Below are positions 50,916 through 60,061 of a stretch of DNA of 64,000 nucleotides, in pieces; positions within the stretch are counted from its first letter, which is position 1, and each line of letters begins with the position of its first letter. Under the pieces are notes generated by a model. That model did no database searches, was not told the origin of the DNA, and saw nothing but the letters and a program-made list of their open reading frames with translations. This DNA is from Lentisphaerae bacterium GWF2_57_35 (GTDB lineage Bacteria; Verrucomicrobiota; Kiritimatiellia; CAIQIC01; GWF2-57-35): NCBI GenBank assembly GCA_001804865.1, contig MHBK01000056.1, positions 1 through 64,000 of the forward strand, given 5' to 3'. A program made the translations under genes and the position numbers.

Positions 50916-51392
50916 ATGGCCGCTACCGTATGGATCGTAGACGACGACGAGTCGGTGCGAGGTGTTCTAGGTGCGATGATCCGGGAACTGGGCTATGAGG
51001 TTCAGGTCTATGAGCAGGCCGAATCCGCGCTCAAGGCTTACCAGCCCGCTGCGGCCGATGTCATCATCACCGATGTCCGCATGCCTGGCATGAGCGGCAT
51101 GGATCTGACCCGCGCGCTGTTGGAAATCGATCCGGATTTGATCATCATGGTGCTCACAGGCTTTCCGTCGATTCCCGATGCCGTCGAAGCGGTTCGCGCG
51201 GGAGCGTGCGATTTTCTTTCCAAGCCCTGCCGGATCGAAGAAATTCGCATCCGCATTTCGCGCGCGCTGGAAAACCGGGCGGTGCATGAGCGTCTGCGGC
51301 GCACCCGCATGATGACTTGGGGGCTGATCGCCTCCCTGCCGGTGTGGTTCATCCTGGGCATCCTGCTGGCGATTTTCCTGATCAAGGCTTGA
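50916..51392 (+). CDS. Response regulator with C-terminal membrane segment
   Basis: 158 residues. Receiver domain (VWIVDDDESVRGVLGAMIRE, VIITDVRMPGMSGMDL phospho-Asp, VLTGFPSIPDAVEAVRAGA, FLSKP). After the receiver and a charged helix comes a single hydrophobic stretch (WGLIASLPVWFILGILLAIF) at the very C-terminus. A membrane-anchored receiver without another output domain is unusual. The ATG at 50916 follows GGAGGAGGA. Confidence 0.8.
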   Translation: MAATVWIVDDDESVRGVLGAMIRELGYEVQVYEQAESALKAYQPAAADVIITDVRMPGMSGMDLTRALLEIDPDLIIMVLTGFPSIPDAVEAVRAGACDFLSKPCRIEEIRIRISRALENRAVHERLRRTRMMTWGLIASLPVWFILGILLAIFLIKA

Positions 51393-51676
51393 TGCGGTGC
51401 GGCAGAGTACGTACCCAAATCCTCAGAGAATGGCAAAGCTTCTTAAGCTACAAAGATCACAGCGCGGCGAAGCCGCAACCAAAAAGAAAAAGCGAAGAAT
51501 TTTAGCCACAAAGATCACAAAGACCACAGAGATAAAATTTCTGTCGTAAATTCTTTGTTTTCTAAACAAGAAGTCAGAAGAAGGTGAACCACAAAGATCA
51601 GCTTAAATAGCTCATATTCATATTCTTTCTATGTGTTCTTTGTGATCTTTGTGGCTGAAGAATCTTCGTTGTTTGG
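51393..51676. other. Spacer with CACAAAGATCAC-type repeats
   Basis: No gene. Repeated CACAAAGATCAC words occur on both strands. The segment 51504-51522 is a perfect 19-bp inverted match to 51638-51656. Confidence 0.6.
51504..51656. repeat. Long-range inverted repeat (19 bp perfect)
   Basis: AGCCACAAAGATCACAAAG (51504-51522) and its exact reverse complement at 51638-51656. Similar words lie between. It can form a long stem with a 115-bp loop. Confidence 0.75.
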
Positions 51677-53134
51677 TTAAATCTGTTTTGCAAAGAACGC
51701 CTGCCAGTCTTGTATTCGCTTCGTGGGGTTATCCGTTGCCGCCAAATCCGAAATCACGGCCATGCCCTCGGCGCCGGCTTGCTTCAGCGCTTCGGCCCGT
51801 TCCAAGGTAATGCCGCCAATGGCGACGACCGGCACATCGGTCATGGCCCGCAACCGACGGAATTCGTCCACGCCGAGAGGGGCGTAATCGATGGCTTTCG
51901 AGCCCGTCGAAAAGACGGCGCCGATGCCGATATAGGAGGGTCTCACTCGTCCCAGTTTGGCCAGATCGGTCCACGAACTGGCGCTGATTCCCAGCCGCAG
52001 GCCCGAAGCCTGCAGAGCGGCGAGATCAGCGGCATCCAAATCCGTTTGCCCCAGATGAACTCCATACGCGCCGAATTGCAGGGCTTCCTTCCAGTAATCG
52101 TTGATGTACACGGCGGCCTGCGGATGGCGGCGTCCGACCTCGATGGCCGTGCGTATTTCGTGTTCGAGCGCGGCGCCGGCAAGATCTTTTACACGGAGCT
52201 GGATCACGGTGATGCCATGAGCGAGCAGGGGATCAATTTGTTCAGCTCGTTCCACCAGCGGATATAAACCCAAGGGGCCGGCCGATGGAAAAGAAAGCCG
52301 GTTCAGTGAGGCTGGTCGTTCGCCGGTAATCCAGGGCAAATCCTCGGGCCGTGTCGGCCAGCCTTCGTGGGCCAGCGGGCCATGTCCATGACCAATGCCG
52401 CCTCCGCGGCGAAGCCCCTGGTTCACATACGCCTTGCCAATGACCAGGCTGTCCGACTCGCCATACCCCAGCGCCCGGCAAGAGGCGATGGCTGACGACA
52501 AGGTGCAGCCGGTTCCATGCGTGTGCGTGACGTTCCTTCGAGGACTGCTGATCCAGCAGCCCTCCCGGCCATTCGTCCAGTAATCGCTGCACAAGTCCGA
52601 GTTCGCATGCCCGCCCTTGAGCAAGACCGCCCCGGGCCCCAGCTTCAACAGATCGCGAGCGGCCTGTTCAACTTGATCCCCGCTCCGGATCGTTCGCTCC
52701 AGCAATTGTTCCGCTTCAGGGATATTCGGCGTCAGCAGGCTGACCTGCGGCAGTAGTTCATTTTTCAAGACGGCCAACGCATCCGGTTCCATCAAGCGGT
52801 GACCGCTGGACGAAATCATGACCGGGTCGTACACGATGGGGCAGGGTTGCCGGCGAAGGTTTTCTGCAACGTACAGGATGGTCGCGACGGACCCCAGCAT
52901 GCCGATCTTGATGGCCGCCGGCGGCAAATCTTCCGTCAATACTTCCAACTGGGCCTGGATCATGTCTTCAGCGACGTAATCGCACCGCTTCACGCCCAGG
53001 GTGTTTTGCGCGATCAAGGCCGTGATCACGGAACATCCGTGGACGCCCAGCGAATTCATCGTCTTGAGGTCGCCCTGAATTCCTGCGCCTCCGCCCGGAT
53101 CGGTTCCGGCGATGGTCCAGACGATGGGCTTCAT
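51677..53134 (-). CDS. thiDE: Bifunctional HMP-P kinase / thiamine-phosphate synthase
   Basis: 485 residues, a natural fusion. The N-terminal part (about 1-265) is ThiD, which phosphorylates hydroxymethylpyrimidine phosphate: GTDPGGGAGIQGDLKTM, then the anion-hole loop HGTGCTLSSAIA. The C-terminal part (about 290-485) is ThiE, joining the pyrimidine to the thiazole: ITVIQLRVKDLAGAALEHEI, YGVHLGQTDLDAADLAAL, IGIGAVFSTGSKAIDYAP, VVAIGGITLERAEAL. It lies downstream of thiC on the same strand, with a repeat-rich 170-bp gap. Confidence 0.92.
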   Translation of the reverse strand: MKPIVWTIAGTDPGGGAGIQGDLKTMNSLGVHGCSVITALIAQNTLGVKRCDYVAEDMIQAQLEVLTEDLPPAAIKIGMLGSVATILYVAENLRRQPCPIVYDPVMISSSGHRLMEPDALAVLKNELLPQVSLLTPNIPEAEQLLERTIRSGDQVEQAARDLLKLGPGAVLLKGGHANSDLCSDYWTNGREGCWISSPRRNVTHTHGTGCTLSSAIASCRALGYGESDSLVIGKAYVNQGLRRGGGIGHGHGPLAHEGWPTRPEDLPWITGERPASLNRLSFPSAGPLGLYPLVERAEQIDPLLAHGITVIQLRVKDLAGAALEHEIRTAIEVGRRHPQAAVYINDYWKEALQFGAYGVHLGQTDLDAADLAALQASGLRLGISASSWTDLAKLGRVRPSYIGIGAVFSTGSKAIDYAPLGVDEFRRLRAMTDVPVVAIGGITLERAEALKQAGAEGMAVISDLAATDNPTKRIQDWQAFFAKQI

Positions 53135-53164
53135 CGGCGCATCTCGCCGATGAACTTATGAAAA

Positions 53165-53269
53165 GCCAACATCGAACATCCAACATCGAACATCCAACGT
53201 CGAACTGTAATGATCGTGCAATCTTCATTCGAAGTTCGATGTTCGATGTTGGATGTTCGATGTTGGCTT
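53165..53269. repeat. AACATCGAACATCC tandem and inverted repeats
   Basis: Three head-to-tail units of about 14 bp (CATCGAACATCCAA) at 53165-53204 are mirrored by their complement at 53234-53269. It can fold into a long hairpin between thiC and thiDE. Such words are dispersed in PVC-type genomes, from memory. Confidence 0.75.
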
Positions 53270-53303
53270 CGTTCTTTCATGGTTCTAATTATTGAAGAAG
53301 AAC

Positions 53304-54608
53304 TCAGTCGGCCTGGACTTCCTCGATTTCACGGCTGATCCTCATGGAGCAGAATTTCGGTCCGCACATGGTGCAGTGGTCGCTTTTTTCAGCCATATCC
53401 GGGTGCTTGCAGACGGCTTTTTGGCGCATTTTACGGGCATGATCGGGATCAAGCGCCAGGGAAAATTGCTGTTCCCAATCGAAGGCTACGCGAGCCTTGG
53501 AGATGGCGTCGTCACGGTCGCGCGCATGGGGCCGCTTCAAGGCGATATCGGCCGCGTGCGCGGCGATCTTATAGGCCACTACGCCCTCGCGGACGTCCTG
53601 GGCGTCCGGGAGTCCGAGGTGTTCCATGGGCGTGACATAGCAAAGCATCGAGGCGCCGTAGAAGGCGCCCAGCGTGGCGCCGATGGCGGAGGTGATGTGG
53701 TCGTAGCCGGGCGCGCAGTCGATGACCACGGGGCCGAGAATGTAAAAGGGGGCGTCGTCGCAAATTTCACGTTCGCGGCGCATGTTCATTTCGATTTGAT
53801 CCAGGGGGATGTGGCCGGGGCCTTCCACCATCGCTTGAACTCCGGCGTCGCGCGAGCGGCGGACAAGTTCGCCGAGGGTTTCCAGTTCCGCAAATTGCGC
53901 TTCGTCGGAGGCATCCGCCAGGCAGCCGGGCCGCAGGCCGTCGCCCAAGGAAATGGTTACGTCGTGAGCCCGGCAGATTTCCAGCAGGCGGTCAAAGTGT
54001 ACGTACAGCGGATTTTCCTCGTTGTGCCGGGCCATCCACTTGGCCAGGATCGCACCCCCGCGGCTCACGATGCCCGTCAGCCGCCGGCGTGCGGCAGGCA
54101 CATGGCGCTTCAGCAATCCCGCGTGGAGGGTCATGTAGTCGACGCCTTGTTCTGCCTGCTGCCGAATGACGTCGAGGAGCAACTCGATGGATAAATCCAT
54201 GGGATCGTCAACGAGGGTCAGGGCTTGATAAATCGGTACGGTGCCTATGGGAACCGTGCTGTGTCGAACGATCAGCGCCCGGATATTGTTCACGTCCGCG
54301 CCGGTGCTGAGATCCATGACCGTGTCGGCCCCATGACGGACGGCCATGTTCAGCTTGTCCAATTCTAGTTGGGCGTCGCTGGAAAGGGCGGAATTGCCGA
54401 TGTTGGCATTGATCTTGGTGCGAAGGGCTCGTCCGATGCCGATGGGTTTCAAGCCGGCATGGGCCGGATTCGCCGGGATGACCAGGCGTCCCGCCGCTGT
54501 TTCGTCGCGTACGAACTCGGGAGAGACATATTCCGAAGCGGCCACTTCGCACATCGCCGGGGTGACGAGGCCCGCGCGGGCGGCCATGATTTGTGTTGTT
54601 GTCTTCAT
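53304..54608 (-). CDS. thiC: Phosphomethylpyrimidine synthase
   Basis: Radical-SAM-type enzyme that rebuilds aminoimidazole ribotide into the thiamine pyrimidine. 434 residues from ATG 54608. Family core: [69 protein letters not shown]. The iron-sulfur motif CxxCx4C is CTMCGPKFC near the C-terminus. Upstream lies a TPP riboswitch followed by a terminator. The U-tract is within a few bases of the ATG and no clear ribosome site is seen. Confidence 0.95.
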   Translation of the reverse strand: MKTTTQIMAARAGLVTPAMCEVAASEYVSPEFVRDETAAGRLVIPANPAHAGLKPIGIGRALRTKINANIGNSALSSDAQLELDKLNMAVRHGADTVMDLSTGADVNNIRALIVRHSTVPIGTVPIYQALTLVDDPMDLSIELLLDVIRQQAEQGVDYMTLHAGLLKRHVPAARRRLTGIVSRGGAILAKWMARHNEENPLYVHFDRLLEICRAHDVTISLGDGLRPGCLADASDEAQFAELETLGELVRRSRDAGVQAMVEGPGHIPLDQIEMNMRREREICDDAPFYILGPVVIDCAPGYDHITSAIGATLGAFYGASMLCYVTPMEHLGLPDAQDVREGVVAYKIAAHAADIALKRPHARDRDDAISKARVAFDWEQQFSLALDPDHARKMRQKAVCKHPDMAEKSDHCTMCGPKFCSMRISREIEEVQAD

Positions 54609-54611
54609 AAT

Positions 54612-54647
54612 AAAAAAAATACCGGCCAACCTGGGGGGTGAGCCGGC
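54612..54647 (-). terminator. Riboswitch-controlled terminator before thiC
   Basis: On the minus strand: CCGGC...GCCGG stem with a 16-base loop, then TATTTTTTTT. It lies between the TPP aptamer and the thiC ATG, so it can stop transcription when TPP is bound. Confidence 0.75.
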
Positions 54648-54670
54648 GATCCTAGAAAAATTAGCCGCCG

Positions 54671-54757
54671 CTTCCCTCCGTTGGCATTACCCAAACAGGT
54701 TCAAAGGGTCATCCGGTACACCCGGAAATCTCAGTTCCCATCAGGAACTCCCCCAGC
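54671..54757 (-). promoter_or_regulatory. TPP riboswitch (thi box)
   Basis: On the minus strand the conserved parts are visible: a GGGGGAG start, CTGAGA (54729-54734), ACCCTTGAACCTG and GTAATGCCAACGGAGGG. This is the thiamine pyrophosphate aptamer, 60 bp before thiC. Confidence 0.9.
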
Positions 54758-55088
54758 AAACAGAAAGAATCTGAAGGGAAACCCGGCGCTTGTCAAGCGA
54801 GTCGATTTGAGGATCGTCGGATGGGTGCATCTCGACACGGCCGCAGGTCGTATGAGGAAAAGAAGGCGCTCAGCGTCCGCCTGCACCTGCCCGCAATGCT
54901 GCGCATAGCGCTGCAGGCGGGACGCTATGCGCAGCATTGCGGGCAGGGAGTGAGCGCTCTCCCAACGACAAAGAAAGGTAGGGAGCCCGATCCGGATCGG
55001 GGTCGCCGTCCGAAGAGGCGCTCAGCGGAGTGAGCGCCCTACCCACGACGAAGAGCTGTAGGTGTTTCGATTCGATAGGGATCGGAAA
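54758..55088. other. Spacer with strong inverted and direct repeats
   Basis: No gene. It holds the 24-bp perfect inverted repeat described below. It also has two similar blocks (GAGTGAGCGC...CCACGACGAAGA-type words) in 54945-54980 and 55020-55060. Confidence 0.5.
54887..54946. repeat. Perfect 24-bp inverted repeat with 12-bp loop
   Basis: The arm 54887-54910 (starts CTGCCCGCAATGC) is the exact reverse complement of 54923-54946. Extremely stable hairpin; no T-run follows. Confidence 0.85.
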
Positions 55089-55091
55089 AGC

Positions 55092-55121
55092 AAAAAGGCC
55101 GCACGGGGGTGCGGCCTTTTT
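55092..55121. terminator. Bidirectional terminator next to fba
   Basis: AAAAAGGCCGCAC / GTGCGGCCTTTTT with a GGG loop; T-runs on both sides, so it serves the minus-strand aldolase and any plus-strand transcript. Confidence 0.88.
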
Positions 55122-55142
55122 GCGAACAACGATCACGCAGCG

Positions 55143-56093
55143 TTATTTCTTGATCAACGCGCGTACGGCTTCGAGTTGGCCGGCGCTGCCGAGCACCTTG
55201 TTCTTGCCGACGATATACTTGGCGTATTCGGCCATGAACACTTTGCCGGGCGGACGGAGGTCGAAGTTTTCGGGATAGATCGCGAACTGTTCGCGATGCA
55301 CGCGGCACCAGACCAGACGGCCGTCGGTGTCGATGTTGACCTTCGTGACGCCCATCTTGCCGGCCTTGGTGATGTCCTTTTCGCTGACGCCTTTGGCATC
55401 CTTCATCTTGCCGCCGAAGAAATTAATGCGGCGAACTTCGTCTTCGGGGACCGAGCTGGACCCGTGCATGACGAGCGGGAAGTTCGGAAGACGGCTGGCG
55501 ATTTCCTTGATCACGTCGAAGTGCAGGCCTTGCTTGCCCGAGAACTTGAACGCGCCGTGGCTGGTTCCGATGGCGCAGGCGAGGCTGTCGCAACCGCTTC
55601 TTTTCACGAATTCTTCCGCCTGAGCGGGGTCGGTGAGCTTGGCATCGGCTTCGGAAACCGAGACGTGCTCTTCGACGCCGCCGAGCTTGCCGAGTTCGGC
55701 TTCGACGACGATGCCCTTCGCGTGGGCCGCGTCGGCCACGCGTTTGGTGATCGCGATGTTTTGATCGAACGATTCGGCGCTGGCGTCAATCATGACGGAG
55801 CTGTAGAAGCCGCTGGCGATGCAATCCATGCAGGTGGCTTCGTCGCCGTGATCCAAGTGCACCGCAAAAATCGCATCCGGAAAAATTTCGTCGGCCGCTT
55901 TGATCATGGCTTCGAGCATTTTCTTATGGGTGTAGGACCGGGCGCCCTTGGACAACTGAATGATGAAGGGGGCCTTGCTGTCCATGCAGCCTTGGAACAG
56001 GCCCATGGTCTGCTCGAGGTTGTTGATGTTGTATGCGCCGACGGCGTACTTGCCATATGCGTGCGCGAACAATTGCTTGGTTGTTACGATCAC
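55143..56093 (-). CDS. fba: Fructose-bisphosphate aldolase, class II
   Basis: 316 residues. It splits or joins fructose 1,6-bisphosphate in glycolysis. Family motifs: VGAYNINNLEQTMGLFQGC, FAVHLDHGDEATCMDCI (metal and catalytic residues), IVVEAELGKLGGVEEH, AIGTSHGAFKFSG and VMHGSSSVPEDEV. Zinc-dependent. A terminator follows directly. Confidence 0.93.
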   Translation of the reverse strand: MIVTTKQLFAHAYGKYAVGAYNINNLEQTMGLFQGCMDSKAPFIIQLSKGARSYTHKKMLEAMIKAADEIFPDAIFAVHLDHGDEATCMDCIASGFYSSVMIDASAESFDQNIAITKRVADAAHAKGIVVEAELGKLGGVEEHVSVSEADAKLTDPAQAEEFVKRSGCDSLACAIGTSHGAFKFSGKQGLHFDVIKEIASRLPNFPLVMHGSSSVPEDEVRRINFFGGKMKDAKGVSEKDITKAGKMGVTKVNIDTDGRLVWCRVHREQFAIYPENFDLRPPGKVFMAEYAKYIVGKNKVLGSAGQLEAVRALIKK

Positions 56094-56249
56094 GGAACTG
56101 CTCCTTATGGTTGTATTAGCTTCTATGGAAAAACAGACGCATGCTAATCAAAGAGCGGCGGGGTAGTCAAATAAAGAAGTCGGGCAAATGCCCGGGAAAG
56201 AAAGGGGCGACTGGACGGCGGGCCAGGTTTCTTGCTGGAAATACATGCG

Positions 56250-56648
56250 TTACGTCGATAACAGCCCGAGTTTGGATATTTGTTCGACCAATTGGCTCTT
56301 GCGGAAGGGCTTGATCAAGTAGGCCTCGCAGTTATCCCGGAAAGAACCCATGATTTCCTTGGGATCGTCGCGTCCCGTGGTCATGATGATCTTTGCGCCG
56401 TCTCCCAGGGCGATTCCCGCATCTTGTTCCATTTTGCGGATTTCCTTGAGAGCCTGGCGTCCATCCATCAGCGGCATGGAAATATCCATGCAGATCAAGG
56501 CATAAGGCTGTTGGTCATGCAGCGCCTTGGCCACGGCTACCAGGGCTCGGACTCCATCGGTGGCTATGTCGCAAGGACCGTAGGCCTCCAAATAGGAAGC
56601 GAGCAATTGTTGAGATGTATTATCGTCTTCGACTATCAAGGTCCTCAC
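56250..56648 (-). CDS. Single-domain response regulator
   Basis: 132 residues from GTG 56648, chosen because the receiver begins there (RTLIVEDDNTSQQLLASYLE) and AAAGGA is upstream. Phospho-Asp is in ALICMDISMPLMDGRQ; the Lys is in YLIKPFRKSQLV. It follows the giant hybrid kinase by 53 bp on the same strand and probably receives phosphate from it. Confidence 0.8.
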   Translation of the reverse strand: MRTLIVEDDNTSQQLLASYLEAYGPCDIATDGVRALVAVAKALHDQQPYALICMDISMPLMDGRQALKEIRKMEQDAGIALGDGAKIIMTTGRDDPKEIMGSFRDNCEAYLIKPFRKSQLVEQISKLGLLST

Positions 56649-56701
56649 ATCGAGTATCCTTTCTCTGACATCAACCTTGCGGAAAAAATATGTTTTTACG
56701 A

Positions 56702-59700
56702 TTACTCTGCCGCAGAGCCCTGACTCGTCACTTCGGCAATACATGGCTTTATTTGTTCGAAGGCGGCGGAAATGGCATTTGCCAGCTCAACAAATTCGCT
56801 CAAAGGGCTTTGTTCATTCTTATATTCGAGTTCTTTGCACAATCTGGCCATTTCTTTGGCCCCAACGATGCCGCAACTGCCTCTAAGTTTGTGGCCCAGC
56901 GCCTTGGCAGACCATTTATCGTTCTTTTGCAACATATCGAATAATTCGATAATTCTCAAGGCCGTATCGTCGATCATTTTATTGAAGATGATGGCGGTTT
57001 TGTCCGGTCCGACATCCTGCATGATTTTATAGCCGGCTTCCGCGACCGTGTCGCCTGGAGCTCGTTCGCTCTCCGGTAGAGAGAGCAGGGGAGCCGATTC
57101 CTGGGCGACCGGCCGGCTGACGCGCTTCAAGACGGCGAGCAGGTCCGCCTGCCGGAAGGGCTTGGAAATATAGTCATTCATGCCGGAGGCCAGGCAACGC
57201 TCTTTTTCTTCCTGAAAAGCATTGGCCGTGCAGGCTATAATATGCGACAGGGGGCCCTGGGTTTGCTCGCGGGTGCGGATGCTCCGAGTGGCTTCGATGC
57301 CGTCCACCTCGGGCATTTGGATGTCCATCAGCACGGCATCGTAAGCTTTCTTGCCGGTGAACTCGATCGCCTCTCGTCCGTTCACAGCGGGGTCGACGAC
57401 GCACCCCAGTTGTTCGAGAATGGCCGTGGCCACTTCGCGGGAGACGGGATTGTCTTCCACCAGCAGAATGGTCATATCCTGTAAGGTGTGGAGTTGTCCA
57501 TCCCCGGGCATATGGGAGACGCTCGTTAATGGATGAACCCTATTCCCGGCGTCCACGTCGAGCATGCGATGCAGCGCTTCGGCCAGAACCGTGGGGCGAA
57601 TCGGCTTGTGGATGGTCAGGGCGATATTGGCGGCCGACCACTCGTGGATTTGCGGTTGCGTCTTGTAGGACGACATGATCAGCGAGGGGATCTTTTCCAC
57701 GACTTCGTTGAAAACGCAGAGGGATTCCAGGTTCATATCGGCATGCGTTTTCAGATCGGTAGAGTCCATTATGATGGCTTGGAACTTGGCCAGAACGGCC
57801 AAAGACGAGCCATACGCATTCATGACGGAAAGGCAATCGGCATGAACGGTCGCCTGGCCGTTCCAGTGCCGGATATACTCGGCAATGATTTCACGATTTC
57901 GTTGATTGCCTATGACCAGCAATAGGCTGGCGCCTTTTAAGTCGACCAAGGGATGTTCTGACCGTTCGTTCTTCGGCGGAACAGGCAGGGAAGCGGTGAA
58001 CCAGAAGGACGAGCCCTTTCCCGTGGAGCTTTCAAAGTCGATGGCCCCTCCCATCAAGGCGGCCAGCCGGCGGGTGATCACCAAGCCCATGCCGGTGCCG
58101 GCATATCGCCGCGTCATGGAACTGTCCACCTGGGAAAACGGCTTGAACAATTGGCTGAACTTTGAGGCGTCGATTCCGATGCCGGTGTCGCGCACGGTAA
58201 ACCGGATCGCATAAGCGCCCGGCGATTTCGCGTCGTGCTCTCCGCTCGACGCGTCGCAAGGAGAACTCGCAGGCGACGACTCCACGACGATATTCAATTC
58301 CACCTCGCCTTGGTCCGTGTATTTAACGGCATTGCTCAGCAGGTTGTTCAGCACCTGCTTGATTCGAAGCATATCGCCGATCGCTTCCCGGGGCGTCAAC
58401 GGATCGATCCGGCAAAGCAGCTCCACCCCTTTGGCTTCGGCCGCGTAAATATGCGTGGCCAGGACTCGATCCACCATGTCGTACAAATCGAAGGGGGCGT
58501 TTCGGATTTCCAGGCGATCCGCTTCGATTTTCGCCAAATCCAGGACATTATTCAGCAACGCATGCAGGGTTTCTCCCGAGGAATAGATGATTTCCGCATA
58601 TCGTTTCTGAACGGGCTGAAGGGAGGTTTTCATCAAAAGCTCCGTCATGCCGATAATGCCGGTCATGGGGGTGCGCAGCTCATGGCTGACATTGGCGAGG
58701 AATCCGCTCTTGGCCCGATTGGCCGTATCCGCGGCCTGTGCCAGTTCCTCCGCCCGCCGCAACGCCTGCGCCAGCTTATTGTTGGCTTCCTGCAATTGTT
58801 CTTCGGCGCGTTTGCGTTCCGTGATGTCGCGCCCGACGGAGTGAATCTCGATTAAGCGCCCTTCGACATCGCTGATGGGGCAATCTACCCATTCCAGCCA
58901 CTGTATCTGGCCGTCGGGTTTGACCAGTTGCTGTTCGAACCGATGCGTGTTCCGGTCCCGTACGAGTCTCTCGACGCGCGCTTGAGAGAGCGCTTGCGCG
59001 TCGGTCGTCAACAGTTGCATCCACTTTTTCCCGATGAGCTCTTGGCGGTCCTTGCTGAATAGATTGCAGTAGTACTGATTGACAAAGGTCAACAGCGTAT
59101 TCGGAAGCCACCGGCAGATCGCTTCGGTTTGGGCCTCGATCATCGTGCGGTAACGCAGTTCGCTGTTCTTCAGCGAATCGTTGGCTTCCGTCAATTCCAA
59201 CGTGCGTTCGGCAATGCGCTGCTGCAGTCCGGCGTTTAGTTTTTCGATGGTCTTGATGGTCTCCAATAGCGAACGGGCCTGTCCGTCATTATGATCATAA
59301 ACCTCCACAAGCCGTTTTTTGTACTCGAAGATGCGGCCGATAGAAAAACCCGTCAGTGCGGTTGACGGCAACAACAACAAAGAAAGAAGCGTAAAATCGA
59401 AAAAATAACTGACGGCGCCGCTCAGGACCAGGCCTAGAATCGCGCCCAGAATGCTCTTGAGGTGAGAAGGCTTGTTGATCCAATGGATATGATAAATGCA
59501 GGCCTCTGCTCCATCGCAAGTGCAGGATTCTTCCTTGATTTCCGCATACGGCAGATCAAAGGCTCGCGAGATGTTGACTAAACAACCCTGAAGAGCCAGG
59601 CAGTTGTTTTTTGTTTGGCGATGACGGGGGTACTTAATGCTTAAAACGCAATTGTTGTTGTGCAGCGACAGCATCTTCCATTCGCTGATGCGATTCCAGA

Positions 59701-60061
59701 GAGAATTGAACTGTACCACCAATCCCATGACATCTCTCGGAGAAAAAAGATGCTTGAGGAAAAAGCCGACGCTGCCAAACGCTTCGACGCTCGTCTGGCA
59801 TTTTGTGGCCTCGAAAGGCGCTTGTGGATTGTGGGTGACATCCACCATTTTCTGGAGCAAGCGAGTGTAATAATCGAAGCTTACCCAATGATTGGGATTG
59901 GTCAAATGCTCGATGGACATCCCGGTCTCTTCGATTACGGAGTTGGTCTGTTCTTCGCCCAGTTGTTTTTTTAGGTAGCGTACAATAGGGATGGTAACCA
60001 CGCATTTGAGTTCAAGCGTGGTGTCAGCCGGATTAATTGACCTGACTGGTTTCTTACTCAT
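56702..60061 (-). CDS. Hybrid sensor histidine kinase (V4R-like sensor, PAS, HK, REC, Hpt)
   Basis: 1119 residues. The N-terminal 190-residue sensor ends in CTCDGAEACIYHIHW, like V4R-type small-molecule domains. Then come two membrane segments, a coiled coil, PAS (about 300-420) and HisKA (phospho-His in NVSHELRTPMTGIIGM). HATPase follows (NLLSNAVKYTDQGEV, DTGIGIDASKF, GTGMGLVITRRL). A first receiver-like region is degenerate. A true receiver follows (MTILLVEDNPVSREVATAIL, DAVLMDIQMPEVDG), then a C-terminal Hpt (ALGHKLRGSCGIVGA). Overlaps the acyltransferase gene by 4 bp. Confidence 0.88.
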   Translation of the reverse strand: MSKKPVRSINPADTTLELKCVVTIPIVRYLKKQLGEEQTNSVIEETGMSIEHLTNPNHWVSFDYYTRLLQKMVDVTHNPQAPFEATKCQTSVEAFGSVGFFLKHLFSPRDVMGLVVQFNSLWNRISEWKMLSLHNNNCVLSIKYPRHRQTKNNCLALQGCLVNISRAFDLPYAEIKEESCTCDGAEACIYHIHWINKPSHLKSILGAILGLVLSGAVSYFFDFTLLSLLLLPSTALTGFSIGRIFEYKKRLVEVYDHNDGQARSLLETIKTIEKLNAGLQQRIAERTLELTEANDSLKNSELRYRTMIEAQTEAICRWLPNTLLTFVNQYYCNLFSKDRQELIGKKWMQLLTTDAQALSQARVERLVRDRNTHRFEQQLVKPDGQIQWLEWVDCPISDVEGRLIEIHSVGRDITERKRAEEQLQEANNKLAQALRRAEELAQAADTANRAKSGFLANVSHELRTPMTGIIGMTELLMKTSLQPVQKRYAEIIYSSGETLHALLNNVLDLAKIEADRLEIRNAPFDLYDMVDRVLATHIYAAEAKGVELLCRIDPLTPREAIGDMLRIKQVLNNLLSNAVKYTDQGEVELNIVVESSPASSPCDASSGEHDAKSPGAYAIRFTVRDTGIGIDASKFSQLFKPFSQVDSSMTRRYAGTGMGLVITRRLAALMGGAIDFESSTGKGSSFWFTASLPVPPKNERSEHPLVDLKGASLLLVIGNQRNREIIAEYIRHWNGQATVHADCLSVMNAYGSSLAVLAKFQAIIMDSTDLKTHADMNLESLCVFNEVVEKIPSLIMSSYKTQPQIHEWSAANIALTIHKPIRPTVLAEALHRMLDVDAGNRVHPLTSVSHMPGDGQLHTLQDMTILLVEDNPVSREVATAILEQLGCVVDPAVNGREAIEFTGKKAYDAVLMDIQMPEVDGIEATRSIRTREQTQGPLSHIIACTANAFQEEKERCLASGMNDYISKPFRQADLLAVLKRVSRPVAQESAPLLSLPESERAPGDTVAEAGYKIMQDVGPDKTAIIFNKMIDDTALRIIELFDMLQKNDKWSAKALGHKLRGSCGIVGAKEMARLCKELEYKNEQSPLSEFVELANAISAAFEQIKPCIAEVTSQGSAAE

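Noticed and set aside
53165..53269. Possible CRISPR array (repeated AACATCGAACATCC units)
   Set aside because: Units are head to tail without unique spacers, and the complement follows; no cas genes are present.
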